Assembly (NCBI GenBank): GCA_927910885.1
Contig: CAKMOD010000074.1
Location: forward strand, 1 to 12,907
DNA length: 12,907 nucleotides
DNA from: an uncultured Prevotella sp.
Lineage (GTDB): Bacteria > Bacteroidota > Bacteroidia > Bacteroidales > Bacteroidaceae
Direction of reading: 5' to 3'
This document shows, in pieces, positions 1 to 6,264 of this stretch. The notes under the pieces are model-generated. The model was not told where the DNA came from and ran no database searches. It saw nothing but the letters and a program-made list of their open reading frames with translations. The first letter of the stretch is position 1. Every line of letters starts with the position of its first letter. The position numbers and the translations under genes were made by a program.

Positions 1-85
1 AGATGGTTAAGTTGGGTAGCTTTGTGTTTGTAGAATTCTTGAAATTGTAAAGAAAATCATATCTTTGATTTTTGTTGATGCTTAA

Positions 86-153
86 TTGGAGTCTTATTAA
101 CGCCCTTTAGGCTTCTAAAAGATGCCCTTTTTGAAGTCTTATTAACGCCCTTT
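86..153. repeat. Direct repeat, two 23-base copies 45 bases apart
   Basis: Copies at 86-108 and 131-153 differ at one base and share the core AGTCTTATTAACGCCCTTT. A partial third copy, GATGCCCTTT, lies between them at 121-130. The arrangement looks like a degenerate tandem array inside a longer intergenic repeat. No protein or known site is associated with it. Confidence 0.65.
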
Positions 154-327
154 TAAACGCTAATTAGGCACCTCTTACTGCGCTGTTGTGGAACTGTTTG
201 ATTTAGTGATAGTTGCAACTGCGAGCGAATGGCTCTTTTTTGAGTAAAAAGGTGTGCTTTAGAGATGAATTTTGTATAGTTTTTTCAGCGTCTTTCGTTA
301 TCAGTTGAGACCTCTTGAAACAAATAA

Positions 328-349
328 CGGATGCACAATAGTGCATCCG
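328..349 (-). terminator. Hairpin, probable minus-strand terminator
   Basis: A perfect 9-base stem CGGATGCAC/GTGCATCCG encloses the 4-base loop AATA. Read on the minus strand it is followed by TTATTTGTTTC, a moderately T-rich tail; on the plus strand no T tract follows. It is the first strong hairpin downstream of the Fur-family gene, about 300 bases after its stop, so it may end that transcript or a small RNA between the two. Confidence 0.5.
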
Positions 350-646
350 CATTAACCTTACTAAGAACTATAATAAAGTCACAGTTTATTTTTCTTTATT
401 TATCTCCGTTGAGTTTGTGGTGAAACTTTGCTGATAATACCTTGTTTTAGGCTCTCTTTTCTTTGTAGCTATAGTCACAAGTAACGTTGATAAATCTTTA
501 TGATTAATGTCTTTTTATAATGTTTTTGTATTATAAATGGGTATGGATAGCCTTGTCATTCTTCTATAACTCAGCTCTACTTACCAACCTTATTCATGGT
601 TTTACCATTGGTTACACCACGCTTAGTGTATTTTGAGACGGGGACT

Positions 647-1078
647 TTAGTTCAGTTCCTCTTTCTCGTTCATTGCCTCAAGGCAGTGAGGACAGATACC
701 TTTATAATAAAGCTGTGTATCATCAATTCTAAAGCCCTTACCAATTTCGCCAGTATAGCGTGGCAACTCCGTAGCTTCAAAGTCGAAAACCTTCTCACAA
801 CGCTTGCAGAAGAAGTGTGCATGTGGCTCGGTAATACCGTCGTAGCATACGCGATGATCATCAATGGTAATCATTGATGCTGCTCCGTGCTCTGACAACA
901 TTCTCAATGTGTTATACACTGTTGTACGGCTCACCGTTGGAAGTTGTTTCTTCAATGCAAGGAAAACCTCCTCCACTGTAGGGTGGGTGTGGTGAGTAGC
1001 GAGATACTTCATGATTGCTACACGCTGTATAGATGGACGAATACCTAATGCTATTAATTTGTTATATACTGAATCCAC
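647..1078 (-). CDS. perR: Fur-family metalloregulator, PerR type
   Basis: A 143-residue winged-helix repressor, normal length for the Fur family. The DNA-binding half is residues 1-75, with the recognition-helix signature SRTTVYNTLRML at 50-61. The metal-binding half carries both structural-zinc pairs, C91-x2-C94 and C129-x2-C132. Aligned by eye to Bacillus PerR, all five regulatory ligands are present with the same spacing: H32, D80, H86, H88 and D99. Asp at the last position (not Glu) is the feature usually used to separate PerR from Fur. Known PerR proteins sense peroxide by metal-catalysed oxidation of a ligand His and derepress catalase, alkyl hydroperoxide reductase and Dps genes; that role is inferred here. 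It stands alone with its own promoter, divergent from the flavin reductase gene. I found no clean PerR-box palindrome upstream, so autoregulation is not shown. Fur or Zur specificity cannot be fully excluded. Confidence 0.85.
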   Translation of the reverse strand: MDSVYNKLIALGIRPSIQRVAIMKYLATHHTHPTVEEVFLALKKQLPTVSRTTVYNTLRMLSEHGAASMITIDDHRVCYDGITEPHAHFFCKRCEKVFDFEATELPRYTGEIGKGFRIDDTQLYYKGICPHCLEAMNEKEELN

Positions 1079-1173
1079 TGTTGTCTACCTTTTTATCAAT
1101 TTATACTAAATATATTTCCACTAATCATAACAAATCACCCGAATTAAAACGAATGATTGATAGAATATCACTG

Positions 1174-1205
1174 CAAAGGTACGAATTTTGTGAAAAACTG
1201 ACAAA
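1174..1205 (-). promoter_or_regulatory. Bacteroidetes-type promoter of the perR-like gene
   Basis: On the minus strand TTTG (complement of 1202-1205) is followed by exactly 20 bases and TACCTTTG (complement of 1174-1181). This matches the Bacteroidetes -33/-7 consensus TTTG-N19-21-TAnnTTTG. It lies about 95 bases upstream of the start codon, giving a leader of roughly 90 bases. Confidence 0.75.
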
Positions 1206-1236
1206 TATTATGTTGGAAAAACTACAGATATTGTAG

Positions 1237-1478
1237 GAGTAGACGAGTGAACAAGTAGATGAGTGAACGAGTTACTTGTGAGAAAGACAGGGTAACATAG
1301 TAGTTTGATAAGAGAACAGTTTGCTCAGAGAAAGACACAGTAACAGAGGAACGATGGAGGAATAATAACATAACAAGTAACTTATCCACTTCTTAATTTG
1401 TTTGCAATAAAGAGTGTTCTTATGTTACTTTGTCTTCTTTACAAGCAACTCGTTCGCTTGTCATCTTTTCACTTGTGT
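1237..1478. repeat. Inverted-repeat element A, built of 8-base units
   Basis: The left end is five consecutive 8-base units, 1237-1276 (GAGTAGAC, GAGTGAAC, AAGTAGAT, GAGTGAAC, GAGTTACT), followed by TTGTGAGAAAGAC and GGTAAC. The right end (about 1424-1478), read as reverse complement, gives AACGAGTTGCTTGTAAAGAA then GACAAAGTAAC. The two ends therefore form an imperfect inverted repeat around a centre with no open frame. With the perR promoter and the flavin reductase promoter it accounts for the 476-base spacer between those genes. Elements B and C are of the same family. Confidence 0.7.
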
Positions 1479-1480
1479 GC

Positions 1481-1511
1481 TTTGTTAGAACGGATAAAAA
1501 TGTTACTTTTG
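1481..1511 (+). promoter_or_regulatory. Bacteroidetes-type promoter of the flavin reductase gene
   Basis: TTTG at 1481-1484, a 19-base spacer and TACTTTTG at 1504-1511 match the Bacteroidetes promoter consensus. The -7 element ends 43 bases before the ATG at 1555. The -33 box starts only a few bases beyond the right arm of element A. Confidence 0.75.
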
Positions 1512-1554
1512 TATTTGATAAATGTTTAATGTGTATAGATAAAGATTATTTAGG

Positions 1555-2079
1555 ATGAAGGAAGTTAGTTACAAGGATTTAAAGTTCAATCCGTTCAACC
1601 TTTTAGGAAAGGAATGGATGTTGTTGTCTGCAGGAAATGAGCAGGATGGTTGTAACACGATGACAATCAGTTGGGGGCATATTGGCTGTATGTGGGGACA
1701 TAACGACCCTACGGTTGTTGCCTATATACGTGCCAGCCGTTATACAAAGACTTTCGTGGATAAAGAAGATTATTTTACGCTTTGCGTGATGGATTCCTCT
1801 TTTAAGAAGCAAATGGCTTATCTTGGTTCTGTTTCAGGACGTGATGAGAATAAGATTGAAAAAGCTGGATTGACAAAAGTTTTTGCTGATAATAGTGTTT
1901 ATTTTAAGGAGGCTAAGTTAGTTCTTGTTTGTAAGAAAGAGTATGCTGCAGACCTAAAGGAAAGTGGTTTTATTGATAAGGAGGTTTTTGAACAGGCTTA
2001 TCCTAATGGCGACCTTCACACGATGTATGTTGGTAAGATTGAAAAAATACTCGTTCGTGACGATGAGTACCTTGGTTAG
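1555..2079 (+). CDS. Flavin reductase-like, FMN-binding split-barrel protein
   Basis: A 174-residue soluble protein without a signal peptide. It resembles the flavin reductase-like domain family (split beta-barrel, binds FMN), which includes NAD(P)H:flavin oxidoreductases and flavin-dependent oxidases. Supporting stretches are CNTMTISWG at 33-41 and RASRYTKTF at 59-67 (the usual small-residue and Arg/Thr flavin-phosphate segments), the SGRD segment near 94-97, and the C-terminal LHTMYVGKIEKIL near 154-166. The substrate is unknown; free flavin reduction or a small redox partner are both possible. The ATG is preceded by ATTTAGG, with no real Shine-Dalgarno, as is usual in Bacteroidetes. It is monocistronic, with its own promoter, and its TAG stop is the first bases of repeat element B. 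Nearness to a PerR-like gene suggests an oxidative-stress or anaerobic redox role, but this is inference only. Confidence 0.8.
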   Translation: MKEVSYKDLKFNPFNLLGKEWMLLSAGNEQDGCNTMTISWGHIGCMWGHNDPTVVAYIRASRYTKTFVDKEDYFTLCVMDSSFKKQMAYLGSVSGRDENKIEKAGLTKVFADNSVYFKEAKLVLVCKKEYAADLKESGFIDKEVFEQAYPNGDLHTMYVGKIEKILVRDDEYLG

Positions 2080-2250
2080 TAAACAAGTAGACAAGTTTAC
2101 TAATTGCTTGTAATAAAAGATGGTGTATCATGGTAATAGACATAGTAACAAAGGTAACGTGATAATTTAATAAGTAAATTGTTCACGTCCTTTGTTATAA
2201 TGTCCTTTTTTATCTTTTACACAAGCAACTGGTTCACCTATCTACTTATT
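2078..2250. repeat. Inverted-repeat element B, starting inside a stop codon
   Basis: The left arm begins with the last two bases of the flavin reductase stop codon and contains 8-base units AGTAAACA, AGTAGACA, AGTTTACT (2078-2101), then AATTGCTTGTAATAAAAGAT. The right arm (about 2208-2250), reverse complemented, reads AGTAGATAGGTGAACC then AGTTGCTTGTGTAAAAGATA. A second inverted repeat is nested inside: AACAAAGGTAACGTG near 2147-2161 against a right copy near 2184-2199. As RNA this would be a long imperfect hairpin directly after the stop, so it may act as a terminator or 3'-end stabiliser. Confidence 0.7.
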
Positions 2251-2328
2251 CATTTTTTTACTTTGTCTTTTTATATAGACAACTTGTCCCCTTCTTCATT
2301 ATTCTGTCCTTAATAGGATAGGTGTTGA

Positions 2329-2372
2329 GGCTCCGCACATGTGGTGCTAAGGCTTCGCACGAGTGGTGCTAA
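2329..2372. repeat. 22-base tandem repeat, locus 1 (two units)
   Basis: Units 2329-2350 and 2351-2372 share the pattern GGCTNCGCACRNGTGGTGCT followed by AA and differ at three positions. Each contains a short imperfect palindrome GCACATGTGGTGC. A remnant (GGTGTTGA) precedes the first unit, and a degenerate GGCACAAGGCGTGTGGCAC follows around 2378-2396. The same family recurs at 9668-9733. This array and elements B and C fill the 469-base spacer between the flavin reductase and histidine phosphatase genes. Confidence 0.75.
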
Positions 2373-2434
2373 CCAATGGCACAAGGCGTGTGGCACAACA
2401 ATACTGCTGTAGAAGATGGGATGTAAGCTGATTG

Positions 2435-2548
2435 ATAGACGAGTTTAAGAGTAGGAAAGTTGCTTGTTAAATTCTCATTTTCTTTTTTCTATCTTTCTCA
2501 CAAGCACCTCGTAAACTTGTTTACTCGTCTACTCGTCTACTCGTTCAC
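2435..2548. repeat. Inverted-repeat element C, abutting the phosphatase stop
   Basis: The right arm (2491-2548), reverse complemented, reads GTGAACGAGTAGACGAGTAG then ACGAGTAAACAAGTTTACGA and GGTGCTTGTGAGAAAGAT, again made of 8-base units. The left arm (2435 to about 2475) reads ATAGACGAGTTTAAGAGTAG then GAAAGTTGCTTGTTAAATTC. The element ends one base before the stop codon of the histidine phosphatase gene, which is read on the minus strand. It may be the transcript's 3'-end hairpin. Confidence 0.7.
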
Positions 2549-3838
2549 TTACTTAATATCATCGTATGCACGAATTGCCTGAAGGAAACGTGCATTGACA
2601 TCATCGAAAGTGTAAAGACCGTCAGTGTTCTGATTGAGACCCTTCAACTTTAAGGAGAATACTTGTGGAGCATGCTGCAGGTCGAGTAGGGACATCTGCT
2701 TAAGTTGGTCTGTACTCTGATAAACAAGGTTTACGGCTATATAAGCTTTTCCAGCAGCGTCGACCCACTTCTCTAAGACAAGTTTTGAACCGATAGGAGT
2801 CTTCTTCTCGATAGAGTTAGGAAGTGAATATTCCTCAACGCCAAGGGCAGCATCAACACTTGCAATGTTTGAGTCATGACCACAGAGGAATGTAAACTTA
2901 CGATCTTTGTCGTTCAACTCGTCGTACATATACTGCAAAAGTGGGTGAGCCACGTTAACAGCAACAATCGGAGCAGTGAAAAGTACGTCGCCATACACGT
3001 CTTTTACCTTAGCAATCTTAGTCCAATCCTCAGTTGTGAGTTTATGACCAAAGGCAGCTTTCATGCCATCTGGCTCCTCATAATACTGGAGGATAAAGGC
3101 GTCAGAAGCAGAGTTAGCATTCTTCAACGAACCCTTCATTCCTGGCTCTTGGTTGAGTTCAAGCGTAATTTGTGTATCGTTATTAACGAAGTCTTTTATT
3201 TCTCCTTTCTTATAATACTCACTTTGCTTCATGTCTAAGACCTTAGCAATGAGATCGTAGCTCTCCTTTAGACTTTTGTTGATACCAACGAGTCCTTCCT
3301 TACCACCCATAGCATTGATTTGCCTCATAGCCTCAGTGCGGAAAGCCTCAGTACTCTTTGTAAGACGAGGGAAGAAGATTGGGTCCATCTTAGATGGTAC
3401 ATAGCGGTGGTTCACACGTAGGTTAGCCACTGGCATGAAGCCACCAGAGAAGTATTGTGCAGTAGCGATACAACGCTGCATAGAGTTAGCATAGACATTT
3501 ACTTCGTCAATTGTTGGAACATAGTTATCCTTAAACAATCCCGTTTCGATAGTCCATTTGCGGAAGAACTGTCCCATCTCGGTTTCAAGTACACCACCTC
3601 TGAGTGTCAGTTCGCTGGCTGCAGATGACCAATTTGTCCACTCGTGTGGAGTCATCTTGCTCAGTGCAGAACCATTGGTTGATAGTGGTGAGCGGATGTT
3701 ATGACGAGAGAGAATAACAACTTCCTTTAGTTTGTATTTTCCTTTGAACGCCTCAGAACGCTGAAGCTGTGCCTGTGCTAATGCTGGACAAATGATTGTC
3801 AGTATTAAAAGGAGTAAGAGTGAATTAAATTTTCTCAT
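2549..3838 (-). CDS. Exported histidine acid phosphatase (phytase / glucose-1-phosphatase-like)
   Basis: A 429-residue protein with a Sec signal peptide (hydrophobic 6-20, probable cleavage after ALAQA at residue 23), so it acts in the periplasm or at the surface. It belongs to histidine phosphatase clade 2, whose members hydrolyse phosphomonoesters through a phospho-histidine. The catalytic signature is RHNIRSP at 45-51, with H46 the expected nucleophile and R45/R49 binding phosphate; the distal proton-donor motif is GHDSN with H321-D322. HDxN is the form found in AppA phytase and Agp glucose-1-phosphatase, whereas MINPP enzymes usually carry HAE. The usual Gly in RHGxRxP is Asn here. Length is close to Agp and AppA. 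The substrate (inositol phosphates, sugar phosphates) cannot be told from sequence. It is the last gene of a probable PAP2-porin-phosphatase set, 170 bases after the porin across a 35-base inverted repeat, with no good promoter of its own. Confidence 0.85.
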   Translation of the reverse strand: MRKFNSLLLLLILTIICPALAQAQLQRSEAFKGKYKLKEVVILSRHNIRSPLSTNGSALSKMTPHEWTNWSSAASELTLRGGVLETEMGQFFRKWTIETGLFKDNYVPTIDEVNVYANSMQRCIATAQYFSGGFMPVANLRVNHRYVPSKMDPIFFPRLTKSTEAFRTEAMRQINAMGGKEGLVGINKSLKESYDLIAKVLDMKQSEYYKKGEIKDFVNNDTQITLELNQEPGMKGSLKNANSASDAFILQYYEEPDGMKAAFGHKLTTEDWTKIAKVKDVYGDVLFTAPIVAVNVAHPLLQYMYDELNDKDRKFTFLCGHDSNIASVDAALGVEEYSLPNSIEKKTPIGSKLVLEKWVDAAGKAYIAVNLVYQSTDQLKQMSLLDLQHAPQVFSLKLKGLNQNTDGLYTFDDVNARFLQAIRAYDDIK

Positions 3839-3860
3839 TGTAGTAGGAGGGGATTGGTTT

Positions 3861-3999
3861 ATAATTCATAATTCACAATTCATAATTATGATTACTTCAG
3901 ATGCTTATGATAAGGGTATTATCATTAACTATAGATAAATTACCTATCTTTATAGCAAACAATGGTAATCATAATTATGAATTGTGAATTATAAATTAT
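3861..3999. repeat. 35-base inverted repeat between porin and phosphatase
   Basis: Left arm 3861-3895 and right arm 3965-3999 are reverse complements at 34 of 35 positions, with a 69-base spacer. The arms are themselves a 7-base direct repeat (AATTCAT, AATTCAC, AATTCAT, AATTATG). The spacer has a small hairpin, ATGATAA/TTATCAT, near 3907-3925. The right arm starts ten bases downstream of the porin stop. The arms are almost pure A/T and no T tract is needed to explain folding, so it could be a transcript-processing hairpin, a weak terminator or a mobile palindrome. Confidence 0.8.
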
Positions 4000-4008
4000 G
4001 AATTAATG

Positions 4009-5169
4009 TTAGAATTTAATCTGCAAACGTGTCTCAAGGATAGAGAATGTATTGTTGTTGAATGCAGCGTTATCTGTTGCGCGGGTGATAGAACCACGAA
4101 CACGCCAAATCATATACTTGTTGAGGTAATAATTGAAAGTCAATGACCAATCGTTTACTTTACCACCAAAGATGTTAGCGTCCTTATCGGTTAAGGTTGA
4201 GTAGTTGTAGGCTGCAACAAGCTCCAAAGAACCTGGGTCTGGAGTTGCAATACCTGCATCAGCCATTGTATAGGTATAGCCCTGACCCTTGAGGAGACAG
4301 CGTAAATTGCTATATGCACCCCATGCGCTATAGTTTGGCATAGCGTTATCACGCTTGATACCTACGTAGAAGTACTGTGCCTCAAAGCCAAAGTTGCCAA
4401 CTGCAAAGTTCATTTCTGGAGAGAACTTCCATAGTGCTGTAGCGTCTGTGATAGTTGCTTCCTGTGCTGCAACATTTGCAATTCGTGTTGGGAATGGAGC
4501 CTTCAATGTGTAAGACTTATGGCTGAGGGTTGCATTCTTGTTGTAACGTGGTGACTCGTATGCTCCACTGATACCAATATGGAAAATCTTTCCACGCTCG
4601 GTTGCAGGACGCCATACCAATCGTGTCATTGCACCCCATGCTTCATTACCAAGCTTGTCGGTTGACATCTTCATCGCATCATTCTCTGCAAATACAGATG
4701 CCGTAGCATGGAATTTCTCACCAGCGTGAACATACATCGCACCAATCAGACGACTGTTAAAGAAAGCCTGGTTAGCCAAAGGTTCTTCCATTGAAATCTT
4801 GAAACTTGATGATGTACCACTCTGTAAACCAAACTGGTGTACGAAGTAACCCATACGAATCAAGTTCTCTTTGTTGAAGTTATAATCGAGACTAATATCT
4901 TTAAGTGAAAGACTCTGACGAGCATAACCAATGTCAACCTTTGCTTTCCACTTACCGTATGTTGCACCTACGCCAATACGTACGTCAGGAATAGCAGCAC
5001 CATCATTAAGCTGGTCGTTGAGTGTTTCGTCGGTTGAGTGCATTATACCAGCATCCATAAGGATTCGACCAGTTGGCTTAACAACCAACTTTGGTTCCTC
5101 GTCTTCCTGAGCAAAGGCCCCTGCACAAGTCATCAAGGCACAGGTAGCAATAAGGATAATTCTTTTCAT
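4009..5169 (-). CDS. Outer-membrane porin, OprP/OprO (phosphate-selective) type
   Basis: A 386-residue outer-membrane beta-barrel. The signal peptide is residues 1-20 (AGAFA before Q21), and the chain ends in ...ILETRLQIKF with the terminal Phe expected of a barrel-assembly signal. Alternating polar/hydrophobic strands run through the whole protein. The segment RMGYFVHQFGLQSGTSSSFK (105-124) followed by ISMEEPLANQAFFNSRLIGA matches the conserved G-x-F-x3-F-G-L-x3-T-S-S...F-M-E core of the OprP/OprO porin family. Many family members are not phosphate specific, so selectivity is not proven; the flanking phosphatase genes are what favour phosphate or phosphate esters. The gene lies 139 bases downstream of the PAP2 gene across a hairpin. 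I found only a 7-of-8 match to the promoter -7 element in that gap (complement near 5260-5268), so co-transcription with the PAP2 gene is likely. Confidence 0.8.
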   Translation of the reverse strand: MKRIILIATCALMTCAGAFAQEDEEPKLVVKPTGRILMDAGIMHSTDETLNDQLNDGAAIPDVRIGVGATYGKWKAKVDIGYARQSLSLKDISLDYNFNKENLIRMGYFVHQFGLQSGTSSSFKISMEEPLANQAFFNSRLIGAMYVHAGEKFHATASVFAENDAMKMSTDKLGNEAWGAMTRLVWRPATERGKIFHIGISGAYESPRYNKNATLSHKSYTLKAPFPTRIANVAAQEATITDATALWKFSPEMNFAVGNFGFEAQYFYVGIKRDNAMPNYSAWGAYSNLRCLLKGQGYTYTMADAGIATPDPGSLELVAAYNYSTLTDKDANIFGGKVNDWSLTFNYYLNKYMIWRVRGSITRATDNAAFNNNTFSILETRLQIKF

Positions 5170-5225
5170 AGGGTATTTGTATTCTATAAATTAGGTTTTA
5201 TCTGAGAAATAGAGATATAAGAAGG

Positions 5226-5289
5226 GTCATAGAGGAGTTAAGTCATTAACTAAAAGTCAGTGTAAACCTATTGACTTAACTCCTATGAC
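5226..5289 (-). terminator. Hairpin between PAP2 phosphatase and porin genes
   Basis: Arms 5226-5245 and 5272-5289 pair over 18 bases with a 2-base bulge: TGACTTAACTCCT, then ATGAC, on the right against the complementary left arm. The loop is 26 bases. It starts 19 bases after the PAP2 stop. On the minus strand it is followed by CCCTTCTTATATCTC, only partly T-rich, so it may be a leaky terminator or a processing and stability element and not a full stop. Confidence 0.55.
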
Positions 5290-5308
5290 GCCTTATGCTT
5301 TGTAAGAC

Positions 5309-6100
5309 TTAGTTTGCAGTCTTAAAAGTACTCTTCGCAATCTTACCCTCCTTCTTCAGCTTAGCAAACTCTTTCTTTGCCTTTGCCAACTGCTCCTGGA
5401 AAGCTGGTTCTGCGTGGAGACGTGCTACAACAGCTGCGCTGATGATACGTGCTGCGTCTACATCGCTCTGCCAGTGGTAACCACAGATAACACGGCTCTG
5501 CCCCATCTGGTAACCACGTTCAAGGATTTCATTCTGACGATCAACGTTAATCTCAGAGAGAACAAGAGCGGTTGCCCAACCGATAGCTGTGTGACCTGAT
5601 GGATAAGAACCATTGGTTGACAGCTCTTCCTGCTGCTCTGGGTTACAAGTCATCTCCTTGTAGAATGCGAATGGACGAACGCGCATGTAATGATCTTTAG
5701 CACTACGTGTAGCTAAATCACCTGCATCCTCACGCATGTTCAAAACGAGCTTGTAAATCTCAGGAGTTGTCTCCTTGCTAATCCTGATACCGAAAGCCTC
5801 TGAGAAAGCGTTAGGTACACCATCACCACCTACACGTGCATCAGCTGCAGCCTGATCACCACGAGGTGTGTTGCGCTGCATCTTACCCCATTGGTACTGC
5901 GCTTGGTCGTTAAGGAACTGAATACTACCTGGCTGTGGAGGTGCTGGGAGAAGCTCGAGTGAACTTGCCTGTTGTCCATCTTGAAGGTAATAGAGGTCTG
6001 GTTGTGTACGTACGTCTTTAATCTTCTTTGCTGCTGTCTGTGCGAAAGTGGTTACTGAGAACATTGCCAGCAAACCAACTAATAAGGTTTTCTTTGTCAT
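5309..6100 (-). CDS. PAP2-type class A nonspecific acid phosphatase
   Basis: A 263-residue exported enzyme; signal peptide 1-20 (SVTTFA before Q21). It has the complete PAP2/class A acid phosphatase signature in order: K135-x6-R142-P143 (KDHYMRVRP), PSGH at 167-170 in NGSYPSGHT, and SRVICGYHWQSD at 202-213 giving S-R-x5-H209-x3-D213. H170, H209 and D213 are the expected catalytic residues; H209 is the likely nucleophile. Such enzymes (PhoN and PhoC are examples) remove phosphate from many organic monoesters in the periplasm. The sequence has no membrane helices, so it is a soluble acid phosphatase and not a lipid phosphatase of the membrane type. It is the first gene of the probable phosphate-scavenging set and has the only clear promoter in it. 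The C-terminal 30 residues are Lys-rich. Confidence 0.9.
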   Translation of the reverse strand: MTKKTLLVGLLAMFSVTTFAQTAAKKIKDVRTQPDLYYLQDGQQASSLELLPAPPQPGSIQFLNDQAQYQWGKMQRNTPRGDQAAADARVGGDGVPNAFSEAFGIRISKETTPEIYKLVLNMREDAGDLATRSAKDHYMRVRPFAFYKEMTCNPEQQEELSTNGSYPSGHTAIGWATALVLSEINVDRQNEILERGYQMGQSRVICGYHWQSDVDAARIISAAVVARLHAEPAFQEQLAKAKKEFAKLKKEGKIAKSTFKTAN

Positions 6101-6161
6101 TTTAGTAGAGTTTTAAATTTATAAAATGGTTTAATTAAAATACAATAGTAATAAGTTGCAG

Positions 6162-6190
6162 CAAAGGTAAAGGAAATGTTGTATACAAAA
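6162..6190 (-). promoter_or_regulatory. Probable promoter of the acid phosphatase-porin-phosphatase set
   Basis: On the minus strand TACCTTTG (complement of 6162-6169) is a perfect -7 element. A TTTTG box (complement of 6186-6190) lies 16 bases upstream, shorter than the usual 19-21, so the -33 assignment is weak. The leader to the PAP2 start is about 60 bases and very AT-rich. Confidence 0.5.
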
Positions 6191-6233
6191 TAGTTGCATC
6201 TTGTCTTTTAGATAAAATAAACGGATGCAACTA
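6191..6233 (-). terminator. Terminator-like inverted repeat after the coiled-coil gene
   Basis: TAGTTGCATC (6191-6200) and GATGCAACTA (6224-6233) form a perfect 10-base stem with a 23-base A/T-rich loop that can pair further. On the minus strand the stem is followed by TTTTGTATAC. It lies 31 bases after the stop of the 6265-7254 gene and just upstream of the PAP2 promoter, so it separates the two transcription units. The 10-base string AACGGATGCA also occurs in the hairpin at 328-349. Confidence 0.6.
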
Positions 6234-6264
6234 TTGTTAATATATTGATTATCAGTATTTACTC

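Larger units (their letters stand above)
1..646. other. Gene-free region downstream of the Fur-family gene
   Basis: I see no credible coding sequence here on either strand; stop codons are frequent in all frames. It holds a 45-base-period direct repeat (86-153), a perfect 10-base palindrome AGTTGCAACT (211-220) and one strong hairpin (328-349). The left part, roughly 1-260, has the look of a dispersed intergenic repeat of oral Prevotella; that is an impression from memory and not shown by the window alone. The stretch between the Fur-family stop and the hairpin could be a long 3' untranslated region or a separate small RNA. Confidence 0.6.

Noticed and set aside
596..877. Plus-strand open frame of 93 codons over the end of the perR-like gene
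   Set aside because: It runs antisense to a gene with a complete PerR motif set and its own protein has no recognisable character; it is a shadow frame.
1082..1180. PerR or Fur box in the perR-like leader
   Set aside because: The region is AT-rich and contains fragments such as TTATACTAAATATA, but no 7-1-7 palindrome convincing above background.
2329..2396. 22-base repeats as a CRISPR array
   Set aside because: Units are contiguous with no unique spacers, there are only two to three of them, and no cas gene is present.
1237..2548. Flavin reductase gene with flanking elements A and B as a composite transposon or integrated cassette
   Set aside because: There is no transposase, no target-site duplication was found, each element is an inverted repeat on its own, and a third copy lies outside; the gene's promoter is native in style.
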